NCBI GenBank assembly: GCA_916610825.1 | Contig: OU744450.1 | Location: 4,304,578-4,368,577, forward strand | Reading direction: 5' to 3' | DNA from: Haliclystus octoradiatus | Lineage: Eukaryota; Cnidaria; Staurozoa; Stauromedusae; Haliclystidae | Length of the DNA stretch: 64,000 nt | Part shown: positions 31,801 to 64,000 of the stretch, piece after piece | How the letters are laid out: each line of letters opens with the position of its first letter | Numbering within the stretch: position 1 is the stretch's first letter | Made by a program: the position numbers and the translations under genes | Notes under the pieces: model-generated | Seen by the model: the letters and a program-made list of their open reading frames with translations, nothing else | Told to the model about the DNA's origin: nothing | Databases searched by the model: none

Positions 31801-34800
31801 CTTATTTTAATTATTTCCATCGTTTGTAAAAAATACTACCATATTTGTTGTCATGGTAACTTGTGAATTGTCATCCGCAATAGTTATTACTATCGGTCAC
31901 AGTCACACAATTTATATCCTACAATGAAACCACCTGTATATAACAACCAACTATGGGAGGTAGATAAATTGACCATTATAGACAGGTGGCCTTTATATAC
32001 AAGTTTGATTCAATAGAAAAAAAACTATTTTACACATTGCAAGAGTGATCACTATAGACAGGTGACCGCTGTATAGAGGTGATCGTTATAACAGGTTTAA
32101 CTGTATATTTATAATGTTTGTGTTTTTATTTTTCATTTAAATAGGAATAGCTGTTGGTCATATCTATTATTTTCTTGAAGATGTTTTCCCCAATCAGCCA
32201 GGAGGAATCCAATTACTCAAGACACCAAATTTCATGTAAGCTAATCAAATAATACTTTCAAATGTGTAGCAAAGCAATGATTTATAAATGACACAAATAA
32301 AATTGATTCATAATTAAATGAATTCATTTCTACAATTATATGCCCATTTTTCAATAACTAATCGAATCAGTCAGTACAGATTAGAAATAATTCATGAACT
32401 ATTTCAATTAACATTTAAATAAAAGATTTGAGAAATCGAATTAGTCAGTACAGTTCATGAACAATTTATGAACTATTGCATTTAAAGTTGAAATAAAAGA
32501 TTTGAGAAATCAAATTAGTCAGTACAATACATGAACAATTTATGAACTATTGCATTTAAAGTTGAAATAAAAGATTTGAGAAATCAAATTAGTCAGTACA
32601 GTTCATGAACAATTTATGAACTATTGCATTTAAAGTTGAAATAAAAGATTTGAGAAATCAAATTAGTCAGTACAGTTCATGAACTATTGAATTTAAAGTT
32701 TAGATAAAACAGTTGAGAAATCGAATCAGTCAGTACAGATTAGAAATAATTCATGAACTATTTCAATTAACATTTAAATAAAAGATTTGAGAAATCGAAT
32801 TAGTCAGTACAGTTCATGAACAATTTATGAACTATTGCATTTAAAGTTGAAATAAAAGATTTGAGAAATCAAATTAGTCAGTACAGTTCATGAACTATTG
32901 AATTTAAAGTTTAGATAAGACAGTTGAGAAATCAAATCAGTCAGTACAGATTAGAAATAATTCATGAACTATTTCAATTAACATTTAAATAAAAGATTTG
33001 AGAAATCGAATTAGTCAGTACAGTTCATGAACAATTTATGAACTATTGCAATTAAAGTTGAAATAAAAGATTTGAGAAATCAAATTAGTCAGTACAGTTC
33101 ATGAACAATTTATGAACTATTGCATTTAAAGTTGAAATAAAAGATGTGAGAAATCGAATCAGTCAGGACAGTTCATGAACTATTGCATTTAAAGTTTATA
33201 CAAAAGATTTGAGAAATCGAATCAGTCAGTACAGTTCATGAGCAGTTCATGAACTATTGAATTTAAAGTTGGATGAAACAGTTGCGAAATGGAATCAGTC
33301 AGTACAGATCAGAAGTAATTCATGAACTATTGCAATTAACGTTTAAATAAAAGAGTTGAGAAATCAAATTAGTCAGTACAGTTCATGAACTATTGAATTT
33401 AAAGTTTAGATAAGACAGTTGAGAAATCAAATCAGTCAGTACAGATTAGAAATAATTCATGAACTATTTCAATTAACATTTAAATAAAAGATTTGAGAAA
33501 TTGAATTAGTCAGTACAGTTCATGAACAATTTATGAACTATTGCAATTAAAGTTGAAATAAAAGATTTGAGAAATCAAATTAGTCAGTACAGTTCATGAA
33601 CAATTTATGAACTATTGCATTTAAAGTTGAAATAAAAGATGTGAGAAATCGAATCAGTCAGGACAGTTCATGAACTATTGCATTTAAAGTTTATACAAAA
33701 GATTTGAGAAATCGAATCAGTCAGTACAGTTCATGAGCAGTTCATGAACTATTGAATTTAAAGTTGGATGAAACAGTTGCGAAATGGAATCAGTCAGTAC
33801 AGATCAGAAGTAATTCATGAACTATTGCAATTAACGTTTAAATAAAAGAGTTGAGAAATCGAATCAGTCGGTACAGATCAGAAATAGTTCATGAACTATT
33901 GCAATTAACGTTTAAATAAAAGTTTTGAGAAGTCGAATCAGTCAGTACGGATCAGACAGTAATCATGAACTATTGCATTTAAAGTTTAGATAAAACAGTT
34001 GAGAAATCGAATTAGTCAGTACAGATCAGAAATAATTCATGAACTATTTCAATTAACATTCAAATTAATGATTTGATAAATCGAATCAGTCAGGACAGTT
34101 CATGAACTATTGCATTTAAAGTTTAAATAAAAGATTTGAGAATCGAATCAGTCAGTACAGATCATAAACAGTTCATGAACTATTGAAATTAACATTTAAA
34201 TAAAAGATTTGCGAAATCGAATTAGTCCACTACAGTTCATGAACTATTCCATTTAACATTTATGAACTGTCTTCACAGACGCTATGTGCGAAACAGAAAG
34301 CAAAATAGATTCACGCTACACAGCATAGTCGTCAAATCTTTACATTTTTCTACCGATGTGGAAATGATCTAGAATGAGTCAGTATCTCTAATTGAGAGTC
34401 AATGCCATGCCAAAAATGATGAAAATGTGCACTGGAACTAATTCCAATCCTTTTTGTCCATCTTCTTGAAAACTTCTTGAAACGATAACCTAATGCCCAT
34501 TTCAACTAAATTGCTCCTGAATTTGAATAAAAAATATTCAAAACAATTTGTTATTCGTCCGTACGGACCAATAAGGGTAGCCATCGAATATTTCGGGAAT
34601 TTTTAATTTAGGATCATTTTCTGTATTAGTCCAACACTGGAACATGTCCCAGGCCAGCATGAAAATGAGTGGCTCTTTTCGCTCAGAAAAGCAATGACTG
34701 TGAACACGTTTTTCTGTATGATCACGTTTTTATTTTCTAAGAAAATTATGTTCATGCTTCAATTTTTAGACGTCGATTATTTGAAAATGCTGATGTTGCC

Positions 34801-34893
34801 TATGAACCAATACCAGAAGCTGAACGTCCAGGTGGATTTGATTGGGGGAATCAACAACCACGTGATGAAAACGCTGCTGAAGACCAAGAATAA
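25883..34893 (+). CDS. DERL2: Derlin-2, ER-associated degradation rhomboid pseudoprotease (complete)
   Basis: Derlins are multi-pass ER membrane proteins that help move misfolded proteins to the cytosol with HRD1 and p97. Coding exons: 25883-25975, 26091-26156, 27745-27818, 29037-29130, 31017-31212, 32145-32235 and 34770-34893. Total 738 nt, 245 residues, against about 239 in human DERL2. All phases agree. Landmarks: [20 protein letters not shown] at the start; the conserved WR pair in [31 protein letters not shown]; a hydrophobic run through [40 protein letters not shown]; and [17 protein letters not shown]. The tail ends [14 protein letters not shown], without an obvious SHP p97-binding box of the strict form found in Derlin-1. 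As expected for a pseudoprotease, no Ser-His catalytic pair is evident. Intron 6 holds a 1.9 kb minisatellite and intron 2 an 800 bp inverted-repeat element, yet splice sites are intact. A possible ATTAAA signal is at 34952. Confidence 0.97.
26478..27272. mobile_element. About 800 bp element with subterminal GATAATGTTCCG repeats (Derlin-2 intron 2)
   Basis: The left end has GTGGATATTGTTCCGGCTG and then AGATAATGTTCCGTGCGTCC; the right end carries both in reverse complement (GACGCACGGAACATTATCT and GCCGGAACATTATCCAC). GCGCATGCG is also shared. The terminal repeats are about 70 bp. The interior shows no transposase reading frame, so it is a non-autonomous DNA element. Confidence 0.7.
28109..28389. 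repeat. Palindromic MITE with AAGAATAGGGTCTGTGTGA ends (Derlin-2 intron 3)
   Basis: AAGAATAGGGTCTGTGTGA on the left is exactly inverted on the right as TCACACAGACCCTATTCTT. The next 15-20 bp are also complementary (CTCTGTCC / GGACAGAG). About 280 bp, non-coding. Confidence 0.8.
29346..29513. repeat. Near-perfect 168 bp palindrome with a CTGATGA..GAAAC motif (Derlin-2 intron 4)
   Basis: Arms of about 79 bp (29346-29424 and 29435-29513) are complementary with few mismatches around a 10 bp centre. Each arm contains GCCTGATGATCGCC..GTGAAAC; on the left arm (minus strand) the CGCC/GGCG pair is a perfect 4 bp stem. CTGANGA, a short stem and GAAAC are the conserved core pieces of hammerhead ribozymes, which occur in Penelope-like elements and retrozymes. 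I cannot show the GUC cleavage site, so this is only a resemblance. Confidence 0.7.
30478..30627. repeat. Pogo-like MITE copy (Derlin-2 intron 4)
   Basis: TA, CAGTCAAACTTGTTATAACG on the left and TTATATACAGGTTTAACTG, TA on the right. The usual TATAGTGGTCACTTTTGCAA interior block is present. Confidence 0.85.
31922..32103. repeat. Pogo-like MITE copy (Derlin-2 intron 5)
   Basis: CAATGAAACCACCTGTATAT on the left and TTATAACAGGTTTAACTG then TA on the right. Interior ATAGACAGGTGGCC blocks are intact. It ends about 40 bp before the exon 6 acceptor. Confidence 0.83.
32375..34265. repeat. 1.9 kb minisatellite built on GTTCATGAAC (Derlin-2 intron 6)
   Basis: Around 25 units of two main lengths, about 74 bp and about 62 bp, each with AATTAGTCAGTACAG, one or two TTCATGAAC motifs, a CATTTAAAGTT box and AAATAAAAGATTTGAGAAAT. 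The long unit has CATGAACAATTTATGAACTATT where the short one has CATGAACTATT. There is higher-order order: a rare variant (TTGCGAAATGGAATCAGTCA) recurs 495 bp apart, near 33285 and 33780. Towards 34200 the units become more diverged. The array lies between exons 6 and 7 and does not affect the junctions. Confidence 0.93.
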
Positions 34894-35935
34894 ACCTCCA
34901 ACCGACTGCATTGAAATGTTATTTATTTTGTTTAGTTTTAATAATTATTGAATTAAATGCATTTGTTTAACATTTATGCTGGTAAATTATTATCCAGTGT
35001 AAAATTATAAAGTACAATGTATATCTTATCGAAAAATATGTTAAAAACTTATCGGGAAATATGCTAAACTTTACAGACTTTATTTTGAGAAAATATCGGA
35101 AAGCATTTGCTATGCATCACCGATCGGATTGGTCAATATTGGGACATTTACATCATTATTGGCTATTTGCACAATGTAAACTTGTTAATGAAGTCGATAC
35201 AATGCATTTCAAACACTTTCTTGTAGTTTCCGGTTAATATAATGTATTATTGGTGGAATTTTCAATGTTGCATACAATCTTGTATTTGCAAAACTTCCAT
35301 ACGAAATAATACCATTTAACTCTGTTTGAAGTTCGGTTTCCTTCTTTGTTTTTAAATCGGATAAAACTCTTAACCTTGGATGATCCGAAACTACAGTTAT
35401 AGATTATATACTTCTTTTTCCGGTAGTAAGTCAAGATAACTCGTAATACTTCGTTCATTTGTCAAATCATTGATCAGAATTTGTTAACTTGTTCAGCCCT
35501 CAAATTAACCCTTGATTTATTAAGTGCCTAATTTTGACGGCTATGTTAATTTTGAATACAATATTTTAAAATGCGGCTTTGATGTAGGTGGTTTTATAGC
35601 CACACAGGCTAACGTTACGGCAACCGTGATTTTAGCCACGTCGTTTGTTTTATCCATGATTTTTCAAGGTGGACCACATAATTTTTTGCCACAGATTGAC
35701 TAGAATACACAACATTTCGAAACTCATATAGTCATAAGGATTTAATTTGAAAATGTTGAATGTAAAATATTAAAACTGTTGTATAAAAAATAAAAAAATT
35801 CAATGTAAAATAAAAATATTCATGTAAGATGAAAATCTTGCATTTCGCTACTTCGTCGTGCAATACCTGTTAGACTGCACAAATTTTACCAAAAAGCGCC
35901 TAAAGAGAACTCGACTACGGACTACTAAACGTCAT

Positions 35936-36008
35936 AGCCGCCACAGAGATTTGAACTTTCGATCCCTGGTTTACAAGACCAGTGCGCTAACCCCTGAGCT
36001 ATGGAGGC
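35936..36008 (-). tRNA. tRNA-Thr (TGT), diverged copy
   Basis: Read on the minus strand: acceptor GCCTCCA, D arm TAGCTCAGGGGTTAGCGC, anticodon stem CTGGT/ACCAG with loop CTTGTAA (anticodon TGT), T loop TTCAAAT, 3' end GGCGGCT. The acceptor stem has one T-C mismatch and the T stem (GAAAG/CTCTG) two mismatches, so it may be a pseudogene. No CCA is encoded. Confidence 0.75.
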
Positions 36009-36135
36009 TTCCAAACTTGAGCAGCAGTGCTGAAGATTTCAAATCTACGCCACTTTTCATAATTTTATGCCCCTGCCACATGCCCATTCTGCAAGACATG
36101 CGACATACGTCCATTCTGCCCGTTTTGAAGGTATC

Positions 36136-36207
36136 GCCTGGTTAGCTCAGCGGTAGAGCATCTGACTTTTAATCAGAGGGTCGTGGGTTCGATCCCCTCA
36201 TCGGGCT
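36136..36207 (+). tRNA. tRNA-Lys (TTT)
   Basis: Acceptor GCCTGGT pairs with ATCGGGC using two G-U pairs. D arm TAGCTCAGCGGTAGAGC, anticodon stem TCTGA/TCAGA with loop CTTTTAA (anticodon TTT), T loop TTCGATC, discriminator T. The T stem has one T-T mismatch. A T-run (TTTTTATTTTTTG) follows about 10 bp later as a Pol III terminator. It lies 127 bp from the opposite-strand tRNA-Thr. Confidence 0.85.
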
Positions 36208-38693
36208 TTCACGTTTTTATTTTTTGAGGTAAGTTTTTTTGTTGCAGAAGGCACGTACCTTTTGCTGTAGTGCTGGGGAACTTGGATGGAGCAAAATAAT
36301 TTTTTTAATCAAAAACTTTATTTGCATTCAAATTTTAATCTATCTAAATGTTTGTCCTCAATAATTACGTCATTAAGGAAATGACAAAATATTTTAGTTG
36401 CCCAAAATTTTGTAATGAAAAATTTCACGCATGCGTATTATGTGTTCCTTGCTCTTCACATCTTCAGCCATTTTTTGCTATCGTTTATTGTTGGTGGTCT
36501 AGTTTAGCGAGCGAATTCCCTTTTTAATTTTCATGTTTAGCTTGGCTTTAAGCAGGAAAATTGCTACATAACTTCCTTTTTATTGTGTTGATGGTTTTAG
36601 ATTATATATTATGCAACAACTTTAGTATTGAAATGGACATAATTTATTGGAAAGTGTAATTTTTACAAAACGTTTTGTGGTTGTCGAAATTTCTATTTTA
36701 TTGAAGGTAGGTTGGTAAAAACACTATTTTACTTACTTTCTTGTCGTTAAATAATAATGAATTTCAATTAATAACGTTCTCTCCAATAAATTGTACTTGT
36801 TCAAGTTATTTATGATACCAATCTATGAGGTAACGAATATTAATTTAATAAAAGATTTCTCGTATATTATTTACAGTATTTTTTTGGAATGAGTCATTTC
36901 GTAGGAACTCTGAAGGAAATTTATCATACAAATAATATTAAAGATTCTATTGCTTATTTACAGACAAATTATAAAATATTATCATATCTAATATATTCTA
37001 CATCATATCTGTTACTGATTCACAACTTCCTCTTGTTTTGATGGAAAAACATATTAAATTAGTTTGTAATGTTTTATGTCCTAATTTGAAAAGTCAAATG
37101 ATACTGTTTTATTCCAAAATAATGTCATTCCAAAAATTGTTGACTATAAGTCTACCACGATTGAAATTATCCTTCAAATGTAGACTATTTTCCTATATTT
37201 AATATCTTATTTTATCGTTATTTACTTGCAAGTAATTTCTTACTTTTTACTTACTTTGTTCTATGAAATTTTGCTTCCACCTTTCAAAATAACTCAAATC
37301 TTAATAAACATTTCTTGAAATTGACTATATCAAATGGATTTTTATTCAATACTGTATATATTTTTAAAATCATAATTTTACATCGCTTAGTTTCTACTAC
37401 ATAGTATTATGTTCTTTACTGCTACTTTTTCAGTTTTTCCTTGAAATACTCGTCGTAAAAACATCATCAACTTGCGATTTGCTACTCCTTGTTGTTAGAT
37501 TGCAAATCGTTTAAATGTCAACGTTTACTTGAAATATCTAATAATTTCTACTTTTGGTCAGAGCACATCATATATCATCAACGTATTTTGTTAATTGTGT
37601 TGGGTATTTGGTTAGCAATAATGTCCGGCTTTCAATAATTGCAAACTAGCGATAGCATATAGTTGTTGACGTTCGTTCCAAAATTTCCTCTTTCGAAACG
37701 TCTTTTCAATTTTATTTTTATCAACAACATAACTTTTGAAAGCATATCAAACGTTTCTAATTAATAACAATAAAATTAATAGATAATAATATTTTCTGTT
37801 GTCGTTTTTTATTTCCATCAAGTTATGAATTTTAATTAATTTGTTCAGATGCTAACCATGAACGAGTTCTTTTCTTTGGCAAGGAGCCGGGCGTATTGAA
37901 AACATTAACCGGTTGTCCATTCTTGATTTCTTGTAGACATCAAATTCACTAAATTCATTTTACAATGGAGCACGACATGATAGCGAATAGACACCACATC
38001 ATTCGGCTTTTTAAATTTCGATTGATGTCAAAATAAACGAAATTGTAGGCATACTTTTAAAGTAGTTTGATTTCATTTCATTCGTGATTCCTGACACTTA
38101 AACATTTTGTTGTCCTCTATCTTAATACGATTGCTCGACACGTTAGTATCTACTTTTCCTTTCGTGTTCGAAACCATATACCTGCTCATATATTACTTTG
38201 TGTTAACTCTGTTGAGGTTTCATTCTTATTTCAATTTCAATGTTAACTACAAACAAATTTGGACTAATTAATGCTGGAATCTCATTTTTGAAACCAAGTC
38301 TGAAAATCCTTGATAAGCTAATTCTTTGACTTTATTTATAACCTATGGTCTTTGAATATTTTGCTTGACTTTGTAAGCCGCTTTTGTAAAATAAAGCTGT
38401 CTGAACTCATTTTTCAATTTTTCTTTCTTCATTTCTCCCCCCTCTTGCCTTGCCATTGACAAAGTATTTGCATTGAACAATAATCTTTACAGCTACTGTT
38501 GAATTTATTTGATACGCTTTCTTTTAGTGGGCTAACATTATTGGCATTTTGAACCTATTAAAAACAGTTTGTTTGTTTGTAGTTTGTGGTAGATTAATAT
38601 TGTAACTTACATTGATATTAGTCCAGCTTATGATAAGCTACTAACATGTTGATCAAAATTGTAAAAGCACTGATTTTTGAATCTTGCATTTCA

Positions 38694-40261
38694 TAATAAA
38701 AACAATCATCTCATGATTTTATGATAGCTCACAAATTGTGATATCCAACAAGAGATGTCAGGCCTACAGAGTCCTAAATTTTTAGGCTCCGAATCCGAAA
38801 AAAGTCCTTATAGAAGTGTTTGACTCCGAGTCTGGCCATGAAAATATATGGAAAATAGACTCCAACTCTTGACCAGGGTCCGACAAAGTCCGGAAACTTG
38901 GGAACCTAGTTTGCGGAGGGCTAGCAAAATTCAGAAGGAAAAGGCAAAATGTTGGATATAAACCTAAAATAAAGTTTTGATTTCAAGTTTTTATGTCAGT
39001 AAAATTTCTCAAATGTTTATCTAAACATTTAAGGTTTGTCGGATCCTGCTCTTGACCGGACCAAGTCTCGTTTACTTTGATGTGCCGAGATTTAATGATT
39101 GGTCACTTACCAACATATCAAAATCGTCAAAAAATAAGTGAGACTTGGAGCAAGTCAACTCCTGCTCCACAATATTTTATACAAACTCCTGTTAAATGTC
39201 CAACAATTTATAATTAGTTTTTGGAAGATATGGTCCGAAAAATATAAAAATATAGGAGGTGAAAAACAAATTAACATAATCTGAAATATGTAGACAATCC
39301 AATCTCTATGTTGGAATATCCAGACAATTTTCAAATTTGCAATGTTTATTGAGAAATTACAAGGATTTGATTCTGTTCCTGACTTGCAAAAAATTCAGTC
39401 TGGTCCGGTTCCTATTAAAATATCAATACTTCTGCCGGAGTCGGAGCTTGACTCCAGCTCCTGTATACCTCTGTATCCAACATTAGTCAAATTTTGATAT
39501 CCAACAATATCTAACAAAAAATTGCTTGGCGTAAAATATAGCTCTTTGCTGCAGTAGAAACTGTCTATAACGACACCCCTAGGGAGTTTTCAAGAAGTAC
39601 TTAATTGGTGATGTGTTTTGTAGCCAATTCTTTATGAATAAAGATACCAAATTTCCCTAGAAACATTAAAAAATATTCAGCTAAATTGAATCTTTCAAAT
39701 TGTAAGTGACTTTATCATGTCTAATTTTTTATCATAACGAGAAAGCGCAATTAAATCACAACAGCTATTGGTCATTCGTTCGCAAGAACAAAATATTTGA
39801 AAATTGTGTTGTTGTTATATGGACTGATGTTCTATGACTGTGGTGACCGAAAAACTGCTAATCAACTTGGCAGAGTAATCAAAACATTTAGTACAAAAAG
39901 TTAATGTTAACATTTTGAGTTTTAATTTCTTTATGAGTCGACCCTAGAGAATTTTACTGACATAAAAACTTGAAATCGAAACTTTATTTTAGGTTTATAT
40001 CCAACATTTTGCCTTTTCCTTCTGAATTTTGCTAGCCTTCCGCAAACTAGGTTCCCAAGTTTCCGGACTTTGTCGGACCCTGGTCAAGAGTTGGTGTCTA
40101 TTTTCCATATATTTTCATGGCCAGACTCGGAGTCAAACACTTCTATAAGGACTTTTTTTGGATTCGGAGCCTAAAAATTTAGGACTCTGTAGGCCTACAT
40201 CTCTTGTTGGATATCACAATTTGTGAGCTATCATAAAATCATGAGATGATTGTTTTTATTA
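38694..40261. repeat. 1.57 kb inverted repeat with about 320 bp arms
   Basis: The left arm (38694-about 39015) and right arm (about 39940-40261) are near-identical in inverse orientation, from TAATAAAAACAATCATCTC to ATGTCAGTAAAATT. The arms contain GGGTCCGACAAAGTCCGG, linking them to the 45905-47560 transposon family, and a GACTCCGAGTC palindrome. The inner 920 bp is non-coding with several further GGTCCG-type pieces. It looks like an inverted duplication of a composite repeat. Confidence 0.85.
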
Positions 40262-41138
40262 GGACGCACAAAACGATTTTAGGGCATTTGTAGGTCATTT
40301 TATTCGAAATAATGGTTGTGGAGGATCAGTCGCCTCTTAAAAACTCGAAACTACTTAAACAAAATACGCAAGTTTAGCCGGGTAAATTGACCTACTATTT
40401 TTGACTCATGGTTACGTAAGTGACCTTGAGTCTATGCTGTCATGGTGGAAACGTTTTCATTTCATTTCATTTTTGACCAAATTTATTGTTCTTTTGAAAT
40501 AACGTTCAACACACTGCTTTGCGTGCTAACAAAGGTCGAACAAAAAATGATTGCGCAAGAAACACCATTTTATTGTTAAAAATACAATGGGCAAGCTGTG
40601 TGATTATTCTAAATTTTTAGCTAAAATTTTTTTGACATAAATTTTTTTCCATTGCCCGCCATGAGGGCCGACTCGCAGCTTAGCGAGATTACAATAGCAT
40701 TATTAAATGAAATGTTTTCTAATACTCCTGGATTAGTTTACATCGTGACTATCTCTTCATTGGTAGAACACATGATTGTTTTCTTCTTCTCGTCATTTGA
40801 AATGGTTAATGAAAGGTTTTAATCGTTCTGTAACATCACTATTTGAGGTGAAACTTCGAAGATAATTGTTATTGTGTTTTGACCATGAGAACTTTTGAAC
40901 CGACAATTCATCATTTGGTTGGGGGCTTAGACAAGACAGTATTATATATTTATTGTTTGTATTGTTTTCTGAAGTTATTTATTACATCAAACTGCTAAGC
41001 CAGTCGTCATGGTTTTATTTGGTTTATTAAAATGTTTTAATTCTGCTGCGACATCACCTTAAGAAGAGACAATTTCGCACGTCATTTACAATTCACACCT
41101 GTATTATAAGTAGTGAAAATCACTTCATTTGTTATTAA

Positions 41139-41211
41139 CTTGGTATGGTCTAGTGGTGAAGCGTTTGCGTAAAGCGTGCAAGGTCCTGGGTTCAATCCCG
41201 TCGGTCTGCCT
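41139..41211 (+). pseudogene. tRNA-like sequence, isotype unclear
   Basis: A box TGGTCTAGTGG and B-box-like GGGTTCAATCCC are correctly spaced, and a long T-run follows, as for Pol III genes. But the 5' side does not pair with GTCTGCC, and the anticodon stem does not close with a 7-base loop. It is most likely a tRNA pseudogene or the head of a SINE. Confidence 0.45.
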
Positions 41212-41736
41212 AACATTTTTTTCTTTTTTTTCTTTTTTCTTTGATTTATTATTTGGATATATTTTTCTTTATATTATTATATTATTTGGATATTGTTATA
41301 ATTTATTTTATTTGATTGAAGTTGATTTTTTTATTTGATCTGATTTTTATATCATTCAATTGAATTGATTTACTTTTTTGAATTTGATTTGATTAGATTT
41401 TTCTTTGCATGATGATTTGATTGATTTGATATTCTATTGAATTTGATTTCAATTGGTTTATTTTGATTATTATATTATTCACCATGAGTCCGAGCGTAGC
41501 GGAGCTATTTTTTATATAAAGAAATTTATAGCTTTCTAGGTAGAAAAACATTTTCTTCTTACTTATCATTACTCATTTGTGGCATTGTAATATCATTTGA
41601 ATTTCAATTTTGATTGTCTCAAACAGACCATGTCGTAAAAAAATAATTACCACAATATTGCCGCATGTTTGAGACCATCAAAATATAAATTGAAAACACA
41701 TTACAGAGACGTAATTATAAATTGATAATTAAGAAT

Positions 41737-41851
41737 AGAGCTTTTTCATATCGGCCATGTTAGTATGTCATGGTTAGTATGCCATGTCATCGATATTTTC
41801 TTTAATTAATTCTCGAGAGACTCATTCGAGGTGTACCAGTGAAAAAGCTCT
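41737..41851. repeat. Short MITE with AGAGCTTTTTCA ends (copy 2)
   Basis: AGAGCTTTTTCATATCGGCC on the left and ACCAGTGAAAAAGCTCT on the right, inverted. Same family as 18878-19003. It lies about 280 bp before the TAO kinase start codon. Confidence 0.72.
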
Positions 41852-42131
41852 AGAAAGCTTATTATACCTTTCCAGCTAAAAAATCAGTACTTACCTGTCC
41901 AAATATCTGATTATTCTTTGTCGGTAATCTTTGACCCTCGGCAGTCATGACTTCAATTTCAATGCCCTACACCAGCGGGGTTCTAGGGAGTCCATATTCC
42001 ACTGCAACATCTATTCATATCATTAGTGCATACTTTTTATTCCTTTTTTTTAGTGTAGGCTTGAGCTGAGTTTGATCTCAGTCATCCAAGCTGGCGGTTT
42101 ATTTTCATCCGCATAAGCTCACGTAGCAGCT

Positions 42132-63894
<21,763 letters not shown>

Positions 63895-64000
63895 GTAATT
63901 TCACTTGATAGTTGTGATTTTTTACATTGTGTTACATCAAGAGGTATCGTGGATCCACGATCTTCACTTTATCTTTTGATCAGACCCGCATCTGGACCCT

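Larger units (their letters stand above)
34894..42131. other. Intergenic region, Derlin-2 to TAO kinase
   Basis: 7.2 kb without a protein gene. It holds two tRNA genes at 35936-36207, a 1.57 kb inverted repeat (38694-40261), a tRNA-like fragment (41139-41211) with a long T-rich tail to about 41470, and a short MITE (41737-41851). From 36210 to 38690 I see only AT-rich sequence with no supported feature. Confidence 0.6.

Noticed and set aside
32375-34265. Repeat array considered as CRISPR or a coding repeat domain
   Set aside because: No spacers and stops in all frames; it is a minisatellite inside a Derlin-2 intron.
39545-39760. GTAGAAACTGTCTATAACGAC resembling a pogo-like MITE end, with a reverse-type match near 53900-53970
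   Set aside because: The two pieces may be single ends of one weak family, but I could not find both termini at either place, so I did not annotate an element.

Overview
This is a window of an AT-rich, intron-rich animal nuclear genome. Five conserved eukaryotic genes are readable by joining short exons with GT..AG borders: BRIP1/FANCJ (minus, only its first two coding exons), DRG1 (plus, complete), a BCL7-family gene (minus, essentially complete), Derlin-2 (plus, complete) and a TAO-type STE20 kinase (plus, first 16 coding exons, running off the right edge). The gene set, the long retroelement-filled introns and a tRNA-headed SINE suggest an invertebrate metazoan. I cannot fix the phylum from the sequence.

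Layout. 1-2285: 5' end of BRIP1 on the minus strand, with a satellite-like repeat array at the left edge. 2286-2674: short space between two divergent start codons. 2675-15292: DRG1 in 12 coding exons; intron 6 carries a full-length LINE with an open ORF, nested in an older repeat. 15293-17445: tail-to-tail space between DRG1 and BCL7. 17446-25474: BCL7 (minus), with a long acidic C-terminal region encoded by a tandemly repeated exon. 25475-25882: a second head-to-head spacer. 25883-34893: Derlin-2 in 7 exons, with a 1.9 kb minisatellite in intron 6. 34894-42131: intergenic, with two neighbouring opposite-strand tRNA genes, a 1.6 kb inverted repeat and a tRNA-like fragment. 42132-63894: TAO kinase. 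Its long introns hold a SWIM zinc-finger gene remnant, a duplicated membrane-protein remnant split by a 1.66 kb DNA transposon, large palindromes, a Penelope-like element fragment and a 320 bp (TAA)n tract.

The conserved genes share no pathway. DRG1 is a ribosome-linked GTPase, BRIP1 a DNA-repair helicase, BCL7 a BAF chromatin-remodeller subunit, Derlin-2 an ERAD membrane protein and TAOK a MAP3K. Two pairs (BRIP1/DRG1 and BCL7/Derlin-2) are head-to-head with about 400 bp between start codons, which suggests shared promoters. The rest of the window is dominated by small DNA-transposon derivatives (MITEs). The commonest is a pogo-like family flanked by TA, with about 17 copies or pieces. At least ten other palindromic families are present, several with intact target-site duplications.
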